Positions 35,807 to 51,400 of a stretch of DNA of 64,000 nucleotides are shown here, piece after piece. How positions within the stretch are numbered: the stretch's first letter is position 1; each line of letters opens with the position of its first letter. Source of the stretch: Parus major (taxonomy: Eukaryota > Chordata > Aves > Passeriformes > Paridae). The translations under genes and the position numbers were made by a program. The stretch spans positions 3,648,341-3,712,340 of the forward strand of contig NC_031768.1 of NCBI RefSeq assembly GCF_001522545.3, read 5' to 3'. The notes below the pieces were generated by a model, which saw only the letters and a list, made by a program, of their open reading frames with translations, was not told where the DNA came from and ran no database searches.

Positions 35807-37284
35807 ATATGTGAGGGCTGCTAAACATAGTCCATGCTTTCTTTGTGGTCACCTGCACCTTCTCTGTAACAGAAAAGTTTTCCTGCTTGAGAAGCCTGAA
35901 TTGTGCATCTGATCTGAACTCATTCCTGAGTCCTCAGGAAACGCAACAGAGGTAGAAAATTCTCACAAAACACATCTGTGCAATTTACAGCTTCGCTTTG
36001 GTCTTGGCAGGATGTTCCTTGAATATATAATCTAGATCTTGTGCCATCCCTTTAATATCTGGAAACTGAGAAGCTTTCTTAATTCTTCCTTTTTGTTCTA
36101 AATTCCCCCAACTACCCCATGCAAGTTCTCCATTAACCATCTTTGGTATTTCACCTTCTTGGTGATTTAATTAATGACAGAATTCATATGCAAGAACTCA
36201 AAGACCTGATCCAAGTTTCTCCAAACATTCTGCCTCAGACTCTATAAAATGACATTTCTGTTGTTTGCAGTACGAAGATAATCTACTCTTGTTAGGACAT
36301 GACCTCCAGGATTTGTCTTCAGATACAAAGAAATATTTTCTTTGATACCAATTCTGCTGCTCACTTCTTTTACTTTCTTTAAGTTTTTAAACTTAAATAA
36401 ATATATTGTGTCTTGGTATTTCCATCCAACCTGATGATGCTTCTTTTGCTGTCTTCCTCTTGTTTTATCATTCCATATTAAAGAGAAATAATTTTTCAAT
36501 GCACGTTCATGGTGACACCCACTTAATCTTTGCCTGCATTCTGCATTATCACTTGAAAATATCAAACTTAATCTAACAAAGATGTTTTAGAGCTCTGAAA
36601 TCCCTTCTTGTCACTGCTTTAATAGAAGGGAAGCACCTCAGTCATCCTGAATGGGGTTGTGCTGAGTTATATCTTTCTTAAATATTTGCTATTGTATTTG
36701 AGAAATACAAGAGGTGTTTTAGTGTAAGAAAAGAGTTGGTCAGGCAAGAATGACTTTCAAAAACTTTTCTGGAGCAGGGGGTGGTTGGAAAGAAAGGAAA
36801 ACAATCAAAAAGAAAACAGAGCCCAGAAACTTTTAGGTGAGCGTATCTCTTTAAGGCTTCCTTTCCCAATCTGCATCTCCAAAGCTGCAATTCCTGACTT
36901 CAGTGGAGAATTTCCACTTCTCATCTTTCAGGTATATTATCAATTTCTCCTGTACATTATTGATTTCATTTACAAAGCCAGGGCTAAAATGATTACTGAT
37001 GATTCAACACCCTTGAAAATATCTACTAATGAAAACATCACAAAAGTTTTGCCTCAGTAAATATAGCGTGAAGTTGTAAAAGAGAAAAGCAGCAATTGCT
37101 AAATCTGATGTCTTTACCACAAAACAAACTAAAAGAACAACAAATGAAGATAAATTTTCCTGTGGAAGATTAAACAAACCATGATAAAAAATTCCATCAG
37201 GCAGTTTCAATTTATGAGTTACCTTTTACAACACAATCTGGTGGTGAATGACCAGCAAGGGCAATTCCTGAGATTGCTCCTTAC

Positions 37285-37413
37285 CTGACTTGTTCTTGCA
37301 CTCGATGTCGTAGCCGGTGATGGGGCTGTTGCCATCGAAGCCCATGGTCCACCTGAGGGCGATGCTCCGAGCTCTCACCTCCCGGATCTCTATCTCAGGG
37401 GGGTCGGGGGGTT
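37285..37413 (-). CDS. DSCAM: DSCAM internal exon: first half of fibronectin III domain 1
   Basis: This exon is 129 bp, phase 1 at both ends, entered after TTTGCCCAG and left at AAGTCAG|GTAAG. It encodes [17 protein letters not shown], then [20 protein letters not shown] with the conserved strand-B tryptophan, ending ECKNKS. It is continuous with DSWDSV at 22396. The 14.9-kb intron that follows holds the nested repeat-protein ORF on the same strand. The motif [18 protein letters not shown] is diagnostic of DSCAM. I recall DSCAML1 as having FDGNSIITGFDIEYKNKS. Confidence 0.97.
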
Positions 37414-38830
<1,417 letters not shown>

Positions 38831-40047
38831 CTATAGGAGTTGGAAAAGAGGTGATGGATTGAACAGCACGCAGAGAAAATAAACCAACAGCTTGTCTGAG
38901 TGGCGCAAGAAAAATCGCACAGACTGTTCTCCTTGACAGCAATAAATAGATACTGCAGGTTACACACATACATTTGCATAGGGAAACTTCCAAAATGCTG
39001 AGATTATCAAAGCCAGCAGCACCTGGGCTGAGGGCACAGGCTACCAGCTCGACATGTGTAGTCAGGAGCTGGAGTTCCACCTATTCCTGCAGCTTCTCCT
39101 TAGGAGCCTTGTTTCCAGTTCCTCACAAGTTTGCCAAGTGTTTAACTGTTGGCTGAAATTTGCCATACAAAATGCTGCCTCCTGCTGCCTCCAAATTTTT
39201 CTGGCTATTTCTGAAAATAATTCAAGTGGCTGAAGTCTGTGTGGAGGAAACAAAGGTTCAAACACTGGTGTGAACCCTGTAGTGTTCAGCATGGTACCTC
39301 ATAATAAAGTTTTGTGTGGTCTTTCTTTTCAATTTGTTGTTTAACAGCAAGGAAATTTATATATAATATTTAAAACCATGATCATAATGATATTTTTCTG
39401 CAGGACCACTGCTTCATTCAAGGTACAAGAAAGAAATAATTTTTTTTAAACGAGCAGATATTTGAAATACTATTTCCTTCTCATTGTTCAGTGTGCTGCT
39501 CCACAAATTATTTACAGCACACTGTTCAAACTGTGCCCTGCAAACAGACATTCATTTTCTCACAGCACTTTCCTGTGAATTCACCCATTGCAGAAACACG
39601 AGTGAATTTATTTACACCAGCCCTGACACCATGGAGAGCATTGCCACCATTTCATGTAGGGAATTAAGGAAGCAGATGCATGATAACGTTTGTGGCTGCT
39701 TGACAAGTTGCCACATATTAGCTGAGCCATGGAAACTCCACGTGCTCTTTATTCCTCAGCAAAAACCAGGTGATGTGAGCACAGCTCCCAGTCACCACTG
39801 GTTAAGATAAATGGATTCATTTCCCACTTGCTGGAAGGAAATGGGAGAGTTATCATCTGAGATGTGGCAACTTGTCAAGCTGTGCTCACCTGCACGTGTG
39901 GCTGAGCTTGGAGACAGGGAAACAAAAATTTCCAGAGCCCAGTTTGAGACATGTAGGGCCTTCCTCCCCTTCCCTCAGAGTCCTGAGCAACAAGTAACCT
40001 TTCATGTGTTCATAACAGCTTCCACTGAGCTCAGCTGCAGCCAGGAG

Positions 40048-40305
40048 GGCTCAGTACTTCTGCAGATCAGACCCCAAGGGCTCAGTACTTCTTCAAATCA
40101 GACCCCAAGGGCTCAGTACTTCTTCAAATCAGACCCCAAGGGCTCAGTACTTCTGCAAAATCAGAGCCCAAGGGCTCAGTATTTCTGCAAATCAGAGCCC
40201 AAGGGCTCAGTACTTCTGCAGATCAGACCCCAAGGGCTCAGTACTTCTGCAGATCAGACCCCAAGGGCTCAGTACTTCTGCAGATCAGACCCCAAGGGCT
40301 CAAGG
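40048..40305. repeat. 31-bp tandem repeat, about eight copies
   Basis: Units begin GGCTCAGTACTTCTGCA and end CAGACCCCAAG. They start near 40048, 40079, 40110, 40141, 40173, 40204, 40235 and 40266, with a partial ninth. One unit carries an extra A. Because 31 is not a multiple of three, the long plus-strand open frame across it cycles through three peptide versions and is probably accidental. Confidence 0.95.
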
Positions 40306-41219
40306 CCAGTGTCCAGAAAACAAAGAACAATTATTGGCCGCCTGTGAAAAATCTGGTCTCAAAAATCAGCTTTGCATCACACAGTGCCATTCATTACTCA
40401 AACGTAATTCAGCCCCAGCAAAAATCCAAGTCCTGTCTCACTGAGGCAAGGGGTCCTGCAGAAAAACATGAAAGCTGAGTACACAACTAAAGATCACATC
40501 ATCATGCAAAATCACTGAGCTCAAAGCTTCAGAGACAGCCTTAATCTGGAATTTTCTGCTTTTTGGGGTGTTTTATCTCTCAGAAGTGAAAGGTTTTATA
40601 TCTAACACATGGATGTAGAACACCATTGCTGGACACAGCTGCTTCAGAAAACTCTCCAAGCAGGACTCCAGCCTTCCAAATAGAAGTATTGTTGTGTATC
40701 CAGGGGTTATCTTATTAAAACCAACAAGAAGAATGATGGCAGAGCGGCATAGGGGTCAATCCTATAACTAAATATTATTTGTATCACAAAAATACTAATA
40801 GGAACAAAGTCACACATACAATTTATTCTTTCTTGTAGAAATCAATGAAAAAAGTCCCTCACAGAGAGCAAACCATAATTTTACTGGATATTGTCCAACA
40901 CCATTTTTGGCTGGTAAAGAAAGAAATCTTTCATAAGAGTTACACTAAAATTTAGACAAGAACTAGACATCTAGAGAATTAGTTCCTTGGGCCTGAAAAA
41001 TATGCTTTTCAAATGTGACTTAAAATGTATAATGAAGATTTTGGAGTGAGAAAAAAGAAGAAAAATATTTTAGATTTCATAAAAACACATGTAAAGCAGC
41101 ATTTTGAATCCTGACTTTATAAAGTGGTCTCTCACAAGCCCCACCAAGTGAAAAGGAGGGAGAGGAAAACTCGAAAAAGGCAGAATTTTTTCTCAAAGCA
41201 GTTTAGCGATTTTGGTAAG

Positions 41220-42019
<800 letters not shown>

Positions 42020-43574
42020 TCATTTTTTTGGCAGGGCAGCTTGCTACATAATTCAATATTCAATATTCACAGCACATAAAGGGACTGAACTAATAAGTGT
42101 TCAGATATGTGGACAATAAAGAACTGATAAAAATGTCTGCATCTTTCTGATGGGCTGCTGTTGTACTTGCTGACTGCTACATGTTTTACCAGTGTGTGTG
42201 ACAGTAATGATCTATCAAAATGAGGGCTCAATTAAACCAGGAGCTGCATTAAATTAAAAGAAAGGCTCTGCACCAAGGAGCTTACATGGATGTGTTGAGT
42301 GCGTAGCTGAACTGTGCTGAACTGAAAGTATAATTAAACTGACAATAAACCTAGCTAGATTTGAGTTTTTATTGTACTCAGAAGGTATTTGCAGAACAGT
42401 TTGGACATACCTGTCAACTTCATAACCATTCTTTTAAAAGTGACTTAAATTTTAATGTTGAAAAAGGTAGCCTTCTTAGAAAGAATTGTCTTAAACCTTA
42501 AGTATTTTCATGTTTTGGAATTAAAATTTCCTGCAACAGGAAAAATAAATAAATAAGAAATGCTTGGAATGTTTTATTGCAAACCCCAGACATGGCATCT
42601 TTGAATGGATGATCCCTTTGGTGTCCTTTGCTGGGTGTCATCCCCACATGGTTTGTCCACCACTGAACAGCACCTGGATTTCTGTCTCTGGAAAGCATCA
42701 AAGCCCACGAGTCTCTCAGTTCAGGCCCAGGAGAAGCTGGAAAGCCCTGGACAGCACACAGAGCTGTTCTTTCTGAATGACTCTGTCTACACTTCTAAAG
42801 CATGTGAGGCATCAACCATGAACCCCCTCCCTGAGCTCCTGCCCTCTGCAGGAGACTGGGGCTGCCTCCTGCAGTAGCCCCTTGTTTTTATGCATGAATG
42901 GTTGCCTCTTCTTATCAGAACAACTCACTCCTTCCATCTGAGCTTCTCTGGGTCCCTGTTTTAATCAGATGACACTGGCAGAGGATCTGATTTGAGGCCT
43001 TCCAATCTTTGCCCTTGCATCGGTTGTGTTTGTTGCCGCACAGCAGAATAAAAACCCTTATTTAAATGAATTACTTTAATTGCCAGCCTGTAATGTTAAT
43101 GCTTGGTGGCATGACCTTTTCACATGCCAGAGCTGCTAATGCTTGGATATGACAATATGTCAGGATGCAGCCTTTTCTGTTCAAAGGCTTCCTGAACCAA
43201 ACCAAACTGAGCTGGGGATTAAAAGGGCCCGTGGAGCCGTGGGTTTGAGTTACCAATGGGATCTAATTCCAGGAGGGACTCTGAGAAAGGTCTTGTGAGA
43301 GGCAGGAGGCTCCACTTGCACTAGTAATGAAGTACATCTTATTTAACTATTTGGCTATTAGGTACTCATCAGTGTTGTCCAAGAGGAGAATTTGAAGAGA
43401 ATAAATTATGAATAATCTAAATAGAAAATTAGGATGAGTCTGACTCTACATTCCAAAGAATGGAAATAGCCTCAGTTTCATCTGGTGTGTGCCCACATAC
43501 CCACAAGGTTACTTTCAGAAAGTTGGTTTTTTTGTGGCCATCTGCTTGTTCCTCCAAACCCAGAACAACCAGTG

Positions 43575-43790
43575 CTGTACAAGATCACAGAATGATTTAG
43601 ATTGGAAAATCCTTCCCAGCCCATGGAGTCCAATCTGTGGCCTGTCCCCACCTTGTCCCCAGCCCAGAGCCCTGAGTGCCACGTCCAGGTGACACCTCCA
43701 GGGATGGGCACTGCAAACCCCCCTGGGCAGCCCCTGCCAAGGCCTGAAAACCCTTTCAGTGAAGAAAATTCTTCCTGATTTTTTTTTTCC
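43575..43790 (-). mobile_element. CR1 LINE fragment
   Basis: GATCACAGAATGATTTAGAT, CCTTGTCCCCAGCCCAGAGC and CCAGGTGACACCTCCAGGGA match CR1 in reverse. It belongs to the same subfamily as the 33195-33545 copy. Confidence 0.9.
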
Positions 43791-45410
43791 TGAAATGCAT
43801 ACATCCTTTTAGGCATTTTGTAAAATAGGAGACCAAATTCACAAGAGTGCCAGGCTATTGAGGAGTCCACATTACCATCATTAGCTTGTGCCACCTCCTT
43901 TCTTCCTTCCACAATGTCCCCAGCCTCCCACATGTCCCTCCCTCTGCACTTCTCTCTCCTCTCAGCACAACAGGCTCTAGACCCCTTCACCTGTCCCTCT
44001 TTCTTCCTGCTTCAACCTCCTCAGGTTCTCACATGCCCCCTAATCCTTTATATTTTTCTCCTCCAGCCTCATTTCCTGTCCCTGGTTAACTCAGCCAACC
44101 TCCCAAGCCCCCTGAAGGGTTTTCCCCTACAGCTGCAGTCCTCCTTCCCATCGAGATCTCCTCCTTGGAGTTTCCCTGGTGGTGGTGGGAATGTTCTGAG
44201 CCCACACAGGAGATGAGGGGTGAGGGGTTTGTGCCTCCCCACGAGGTACCAGAGCTCCTCTGCAGGTGAGCCTTGCTTTTCCCTGCTTCACCAGTGGGAT
44301 CACACAGAAAATGGGACATCTGGACTTGGATTGAAATCCCACAGATACCCAGGAGCCTGTCCCAGACACTCCTGCCTCCCTTTCAGGTCCTGCTCTGGGT
44401 GACAGTGCCAAACCAAATCCCATATCTTGCTTTTAAAAACCAAAGGCCACCTTGCAAAGCTCATTTTTTCCCCACAACAAACTTTCTTAATAAGAGCAGC
44501 ATAAAAACATGTAAAGAAAGATGACTTTATTCCTCAGATACTGCTTTATCCCTGCTTATCCTTCCCTTCTCCTCACATAATCTTCCACACGGATTCCTTA
44601 TTGCCATAGCAATGCCTCACAGCTAAATATTTCCCCTTCCTCCAAAGCTGATTTTTTACTCTTCACAATTTATCTCCAATGATCCTAAACTGTAAGCTCT
44701 TCTTTTTATCTTCCTCTATGTCAAAAGATTTCTGGTAACAAAGCCACATTCCCAAGGATATTTTAGGCAATGCATTTCTTCATCCTCCAACTATCTTTAA
44801 TCAAATTACTGATGCAAATAACTGAGATAAATATGCTGGTTCTTTACTGACAAAATAATCTAGAAAACTGTAAATAAGCAAGCTAAATCTGCACTACATA
44901 TGCATGAGATATTCTCTTAGGAAATCTTAAAAATAAGCAAAAGCATTTAGAAATGTATTTAGATGATTCAGATGCCATATTAAGTGTGTCTGTGCCTTAT
45001 ATCCCTTCAAAAGTGCATTATATCCAGAAACATAATTATATTTATATATATACATTTAGATCAGAGGATTTTGGAAGGGAAGGGCATGTTGCTGTGCAGG
45101 TTCAAGGAATGGATATTGCCATGTTCCACAATTTTGGAGTAGTTTCACCACGGGAAAAATTAATCCAGTTCTGTTTTCTTTAGGGTTCTCCATGCCTTTG
45201 TCTGAAGCTGAGTGGTGCTGGGCACAGTTAGAGATCTATTGGTCAAAACTGGACAAAGCAGAAGCTACAATTTATAAATCATGGAAATTTCCATTTTCAA
45301 GGTATGAATATATCTGCCAGCAGCATTAATTCAGGAGTTTTGCCTGTTTAGAGTTGGGCTTTCTTTTTTTCTGTTTGCCCCTTTCTTCATGGCAACCCAG
45401 CAAGAAAATG

Positions 45411-45465
45411 AAAAAAAAAAAATAATAATAATAATAATAATAATAATAATTATTATTATTATTAA
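45411..45465. repeat. (AAT)n/(ATT)n inverted microsatellite
   Basis: Poly-A followed by AATAATAAT and then ATTATTATT, forming an imperfect hairpin in the long 5' intron. Confidence 0.9.
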
Positions 45466-48400
45466 TCATAATCATCACCATTTTTATTATAGCACTAAAT
45501 ATAATTGCTATACTAATGCATATCAAAATATTAGATGATACAATTGTATTAATTAGCAATTATATTGCTTGTTAAGATAATGATTGCTTTATAGTGTTAA
45601 CTTTATCATTAAAATCAAAGTGCAAAATTCTGTAGTCAGGATTATATTTAAGAATTGCAAAAGTTGCTCAGACAAAAGAAGAACTTTTTGTCCTGCTCTT
45701 GAAAGAAACTGAATCTGAGCCTTTCCTAAGATTCAGTAAAAATTACCTAATCTGACTTATTTTTCTCTGCTACTGGTGAATGTTTCATTAGGAACTGAGT
45801 ACAAATAAAAAGGAAAATATTTAATTATCTTAATAAAGACCAGTCTCATTATCCAGAATAACAAGACTGTAGGAAATTTGAGTAAAGCTTGTGAAGGGTA
45901 TCAGAAACTGCTGAACCTTTTAGAATAAATCTTTATGAATTAATAGAAAACAAAAAATTCACATCAATTTTAAAATAATGTGGAGAGCTGGGATGGAGGG
46001 AGATATTTTTTCTCTCTTTCAGCTCATAGATGGGAATAGCCACATTGGAAAAAGCAAATTAAAATTCTCCCTGCCTTTCAGTTTGTAATTAAACCTTAAA
46101 TATCCATGTACCATTTAAAAATGATTGTAAGACTGATTAGAGTACTCAGTATTTTTAAGAATTATGGTCCTTTCTAAGCCAAAACCATTCTGAGATCCTG
46201 GGGTTCTCCTGGTCTGAAGACCTCTGTCCTGGCAGAGTGTTCTCATATTTTGGCTCTGGATCATGCTCAGACTGGCCAGCTTGGGGAAATATCTGTAACC
46301 ACGAGAGACTCATCTTGCAAACATTGAAAAAAAATACTGAAAAAATGAATTGAAATTTGAGTTTAACATTTAAGCCAAATTCAGCTGTTCTTTGATTCTG
46401 GTCAGCCACAGTGAGAACAGTCTTCTCTCCATGACAAATGGGATTTCCCTACCTCAAAAATTCCCTCTTCCTCCATCCACTTTTGCTCAGGCAGAGAAAG
46501 CCCACACAAATATATTACTTATATTTAAGGGAGCCTAGCTGTCACACTTGCATTTCTTGATACATATATTTGTTAATTTATTTTCACATTTAGTAGACTT
46601 TAAGGAGTCAGCAAGAGCTTTCCTAAAATTCATAACTTCAGTATTTCCTTTCTGATAAGAGACCTTTGTGTTTATTTAAATAACTACTCTCTGAAATTCA
46701 AATGGTGAAGAAAAGAGAATTTAAAATCAGTGGGATTTCCCAAACACTTCAATTTAAACTCATAGTTGTTTGGTAAAAGTCAAAACTGTTCAGTAGGTGG
46801 AAATCATGGTCTTAATCCTCATCCTCAGGAGATGTCCAAGATTAGGAAACAAATTCCATGTCTCAGAGGGTCAAAGAAATATGTAAACACAAAGAAAAGT
46901 ATCCCATTTTTATCTATACAAATTATTATATATAATAATAATGGGCATATAATTAATGACAACTTCTTTCTACAAATATTCACTAATTTTGAAAATTAAT
47001 CTCACATTTGGAACCTTCTCATGTTTGTTTATTGTGAAAACCTCCTCAGAGACAGATTTTCTTAGGATAAATATTAAAAAAAACCTCGATTTGAATTATT
47101 CAATCATTTCATGAAGGTGATTTTAACATAGAATATTTTATTATATTGCTTGGAATCAGTAAAGAATTTTCTGCCCAAGCAATGCAACTCTTAGAAACCA
47201 TTCTGGGTGAATTGTGCCAGTACATGAATTTTAAATTTAAAAAGCCAGTGTTTTGAAATTAATAGCCATTGATGTTTCAGATTAGAAAAAATAATTTCAA
47301 ACATGTAAACCTGAGAAATTCGAGGAGAGAATTAAAGATTTGATGAATTCACATGACAGACTGAATTATTTACTCAGTTTTAGTTTAAGGAGTCTGTAGG
47401 GTATAGGAGATACACTCCAAAAATTTGTTAATAAATATATTCCTGAAAATATTTTTTAAAATAAAACTGAACAAAGGAAATTACCTTCTACCCCTAACCT
47501 GCCCTAAAGGAGCAGTAGCTTTTTTATACAAATGAATTGCTGGACAAAAGGAAAGAGATTCATTAGCACTTCTATTAGCAAAATAATTTTCTGCCAGAAA
47601 ATTAATAAATTAATAAATTAATAAAAACCAACATTGCTGTGTAAAAAAAGAGAAATTAAACACAGGCATGGCAGGTCCTGTCCCAGCTTCATAAATTTGC
47701 ATTACAAATCCCATCTCAAACCAAGGCACTCAGTGGTTTGTAAAAACTGCATTACTGGGACACCCATACAAAGTAATCTTTGGGGGAAAAAAAAAATCTA
47801 AAAATAAATAAATACTGAGTGGGAATGAATATGGATTCTGTACATCTTAAAATAGCATTTCAGCCAACTGGTAGAAAGGAAGTTACTATGATTATAAATC
47901 CTATTCCAACATGTGTTTCCATGCTTGAGCAGGCCTGGTTTGATGCTGAGCTCGAATAAAATGACGATGATATCCTGAGTCCTTGGCAGCTCCTGATCTG
48001 ATTGAATGTGTCAGGGCAAAGGCTGTGAACATTTAGGGTTCATATCTTATTCACTCACAAGTGGTTTCAGGTCACATTAGAGGAAGAGAAGTTGATTTAT
48101 TTTGCATGACAACTATGAATTTTAACCAAAAGGCACATTAATAAAATAAAAAAAAGGGCTTTTCCCTCAAATCACAAAGGCAATTCTTTCCTCTTCCTGA
48201 GGTCTTTCCTTGCATTAGTTCTGTGTTTGTACAGTGCAGACTGATGATGCACAGGAGACCAGCAGCTGCTGCTATTTCTCACTCCTTCCTTTGACTTTGA
48301 CATGGTTCTGAAATGAAAGTGACTTTCTCTTGCTTTTCCATTCACTTCTATTCCCATTTTGTCCAGCTGCACTTCCCAGTAAGCAAGGGGAAGGGAATGG

Positions 48401-51400
48401 GGGATGATAAGCTGACAGCTTTGTCCCCTGAAGTCACCTGCAGTAAAAGCCTGTGGAAATTATGTACAAAATGTGGGAACTCACACCAGGCACTGGGTAA
48501 TCAGTCTCATCCAAGCTTGGCTAATTGTCAAAACAAAAATTAGTGAGCAAAAAACCAATGTATTACCATGTATGTAATTTTGATTCTAAAGACTTAGACA
48601 AAGATCATCTTCCCACAGAAGAAATTTATGGACTTTTCTAATACTTTAAATTTAGAATTTAAAGTATTAGTTTTACCACTGTTGACATTGTTGGGAAGTG
48701 TGGATGCCTAAAAATTAGCACCAAAAACACGTCTCCATTAATTACAAATTCCTTGGGCCACTTTCTATTCCAAATCAATTATCATCTTTCATCAGCCTGT
48801 TATAAAAGCCAGGCTGGAAAGAGCAGGAATGTTAAATAGTTAAAACTAGCAATACATAATTTCAGATAACTTCTCCAATGCTTTGATCTTAAATTGAATT
48901 CACTCTGCCATCAAGATGGCATCAAGTTTTAATGTGAAATGAGAGGGTTACAGCTATCATAATTGTAAAGCACAGCACTCTAATTTTTGGTGACTTACTG
49001 AATGCAAATCAGCTAAAAACAGAGACTGTGGAATCCCATGGGAGAGTGAGGTTTTTTGTTTGTTTTGCTTTTTTTTAACAAGTTTTTATGCTTTAAATAT
49101 TCTATTTGTCTCCTTTCATTAAAATCACCAGAACAGTTTATAAGTTTAAATGGAAATACAAAAAAAAAAAAAAAGCAGAAAGTCACTGGAAAGCCCAAGC
49201 TTTAATCAGGCTTTATTTTATGACCCAGCAGCTCCTGTAAGTCTATTATATTTGGGAGGCTGTGAAGTGACATGTGTAAATGTCCCTCCCTGGGGAAGAG
49301 AAGCAAACACTAATTGGGGTATTGACAGGTTTAAATGAAGCAGAAACACACGAAGAAGAAACTCTGGCTCCAACAAAAATGAGAATTGGGGAGTGGGGCA
49401 TGCTGGGACATTAATGGTTTTCATTCACTGCTCACTCATGCAAGTAAATATACTTTTAAGCACGGTGACCTGGGTCTATAACAGCTCAGTTCTGAGCTAA
49501 AAAGCCATGAAATGCTATCTGCTGATGTATAAGAAAGAGGGCTTTGGTAGAACCAGTCTCCTCTAGCTGTTCAAAGGGAATTATAATTTTATTTTCTATG
49601 TAGTTGCAGATAGACCAAGATCATCTGATGCTGTGATGGCAGGAACATCACATCAAATGTATTTAAATCAGCCAGACACAACTCTCTCTATATTTATCAG
49701 CCATTGTCTATATGAGTTTATTAGCATAACTGAGATTAATATATATATATTCTGTATATTTACACTGACAGAGAGGTGTTGTTGCATTGGGTGAATATTT
49801 TAAAGCATTCACCTGGACACAGGGGTCAAGCATGGTCATAAAACCCATCAGTGCCTCACCACAACTGGTCTTCAGGTGGCTGAAAATTCTGTAGTGGACA
49901 TTGAGGGGACAAAAAAAGGCATTCCAGAGGGTCACTGATCTTAAAGATGACAAACACCTTCTTGTTGATGATAGAAGAACCTCAGGGTGAGCTGAGCAGA
50001 CTTTTGCAACCATCCTTCAGAAGTCCAGCTTAAAGTCAAGGAAATCAAGTGAAAAGGTCTGATCTCAAACTCCAAATTCTCTCAACTAAGGAGATTCACA
50101 ATGTTAATAAATGCTACAAACCCAGGAAAGACAGGAAAGGAGATTAGATGAGGGAGAATAAGATCCTAATAAAAAGCTCTGAATATATTTATTTTAATTT
50201 TATCTGGTTTATCCAGTAAAAATTCTCCCTCTTTTTAGAGAGACCATGTGGGAATAGTTTGGGAATAGTCTGATCACCTTGGTCTGCTTGTTTCTGCAAA
50301 AGCAAAACCCTAATTCTCAATCTATTTTTTCTTTTCCTCTGTATAGTCTGGTTTCTACTTTTACTGCTCAGCACACCACGAGTTTCTAGAGGGGAAGCAA
50401 ATCTCAATAAAAACAGAAAAAAGAAGAGTGGGGAACCATCCTAAAGGCTGCAGAGCCTAGGAAAAGCTGACGGGTAACTGGTGTGTTTAACCATTTATTA
50501 ATACCTGTCTCATGGAAAGAGGGAATTACTAGCAAAGAGAAACAAAGAGGGCTTAGAGAAGCACAATATTCATAAATTAAAGATATTAAAGGTAATACTT
50601 TTTGAGACACAATCACCCATTAATTAGAAGCAGCTCTTACCACAAAAAAAAATAAATCAGGAAGTGCAAGTCTCACTTTTTTGAAATCTAAAATTAGGAA
50701 CCTTCCTTAGGAATTTGTTGTGATTTTTACATTCTTTGTTATTGTGCCAGTGCAGTGTTTTATGAAATCTGAATTCTAGGCCTGATGTGCTGAGTATTTT
50801 GGGATTGTTTCACTGAGTTGTTAACACTTGCAGACAAAAGCAGTGGCTGATAATTTGGCTCCAGAGCCCAAACGTCTGAGGCCAGAGGAAGAGGACCCTA
50901 ATTTGAACCTGGATTATAGTTATTTTATCTCATTCAGAGCTGCCAATGTGCTCATCCAGCTGTGAGCCAGAGAACAGCTGAAAAGGAGTTTTAAAGCTAA
51001 ATTTTACAGTACTGATGTTGACAGTACTTTGCTGCACAGGAGATTTATCACCTCTATAACTTAGGTCAAGATGTTTTTGTGCTTGCACATGCACAGGCAC
51101 ACGTGTGTGAGTGAGTAAAAAAAGAAAACCAGGAAAAAAACACTAAATATTTTACAGAAAGGCAAACAAGGAGAATTATTTTATTACCTGGGGAAAAAAA
51201 AAAAAGGACAAAGCAACCCTCATTGTATCCTTCCCTTGACTTTCAGCTGCCCCACACATCCCTCTTTTCAATATGCTCTTAAACAGAAATGTTTCTGTTT
51301 CTCTGGAGACCATTTTTACCCCTCAGCCAAGGGGAGGCACCATAAATACTCGTGTTTGAGGCAGGAGTAAATTATAGCCATCCATCTCCTGGACAGAGTG

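Larger units (their letters stand above)
22397..37284 (-). other. DSCAM: DSCAM intron of ~14.9 kb hosting the nested ORF
   Basis: The longest complete intron in the window. In order along the plus strand it holds CR1 copies, a possible LTR end, GC-rich tandem repeats, acidic microsatellite, an orphaned array unit, an LTR-like insertion, the nested ORF and its CpG-rich upstream block. Beyond those are unassigned sequence (32250-33190), a CR1 copy, a GGAA repeat with gap, a small CpG block and a CR1 3' end. The stretch 35810-37284 shows nothing recognisable. Confidence 0.9.

Noticed and set aside
39811..40347. 178-codon plus-strand frame over the 31-bp repeat
   Set aside because: The repeat period is not a multiple of three and the peptide is just the three phases of the minisatellite.
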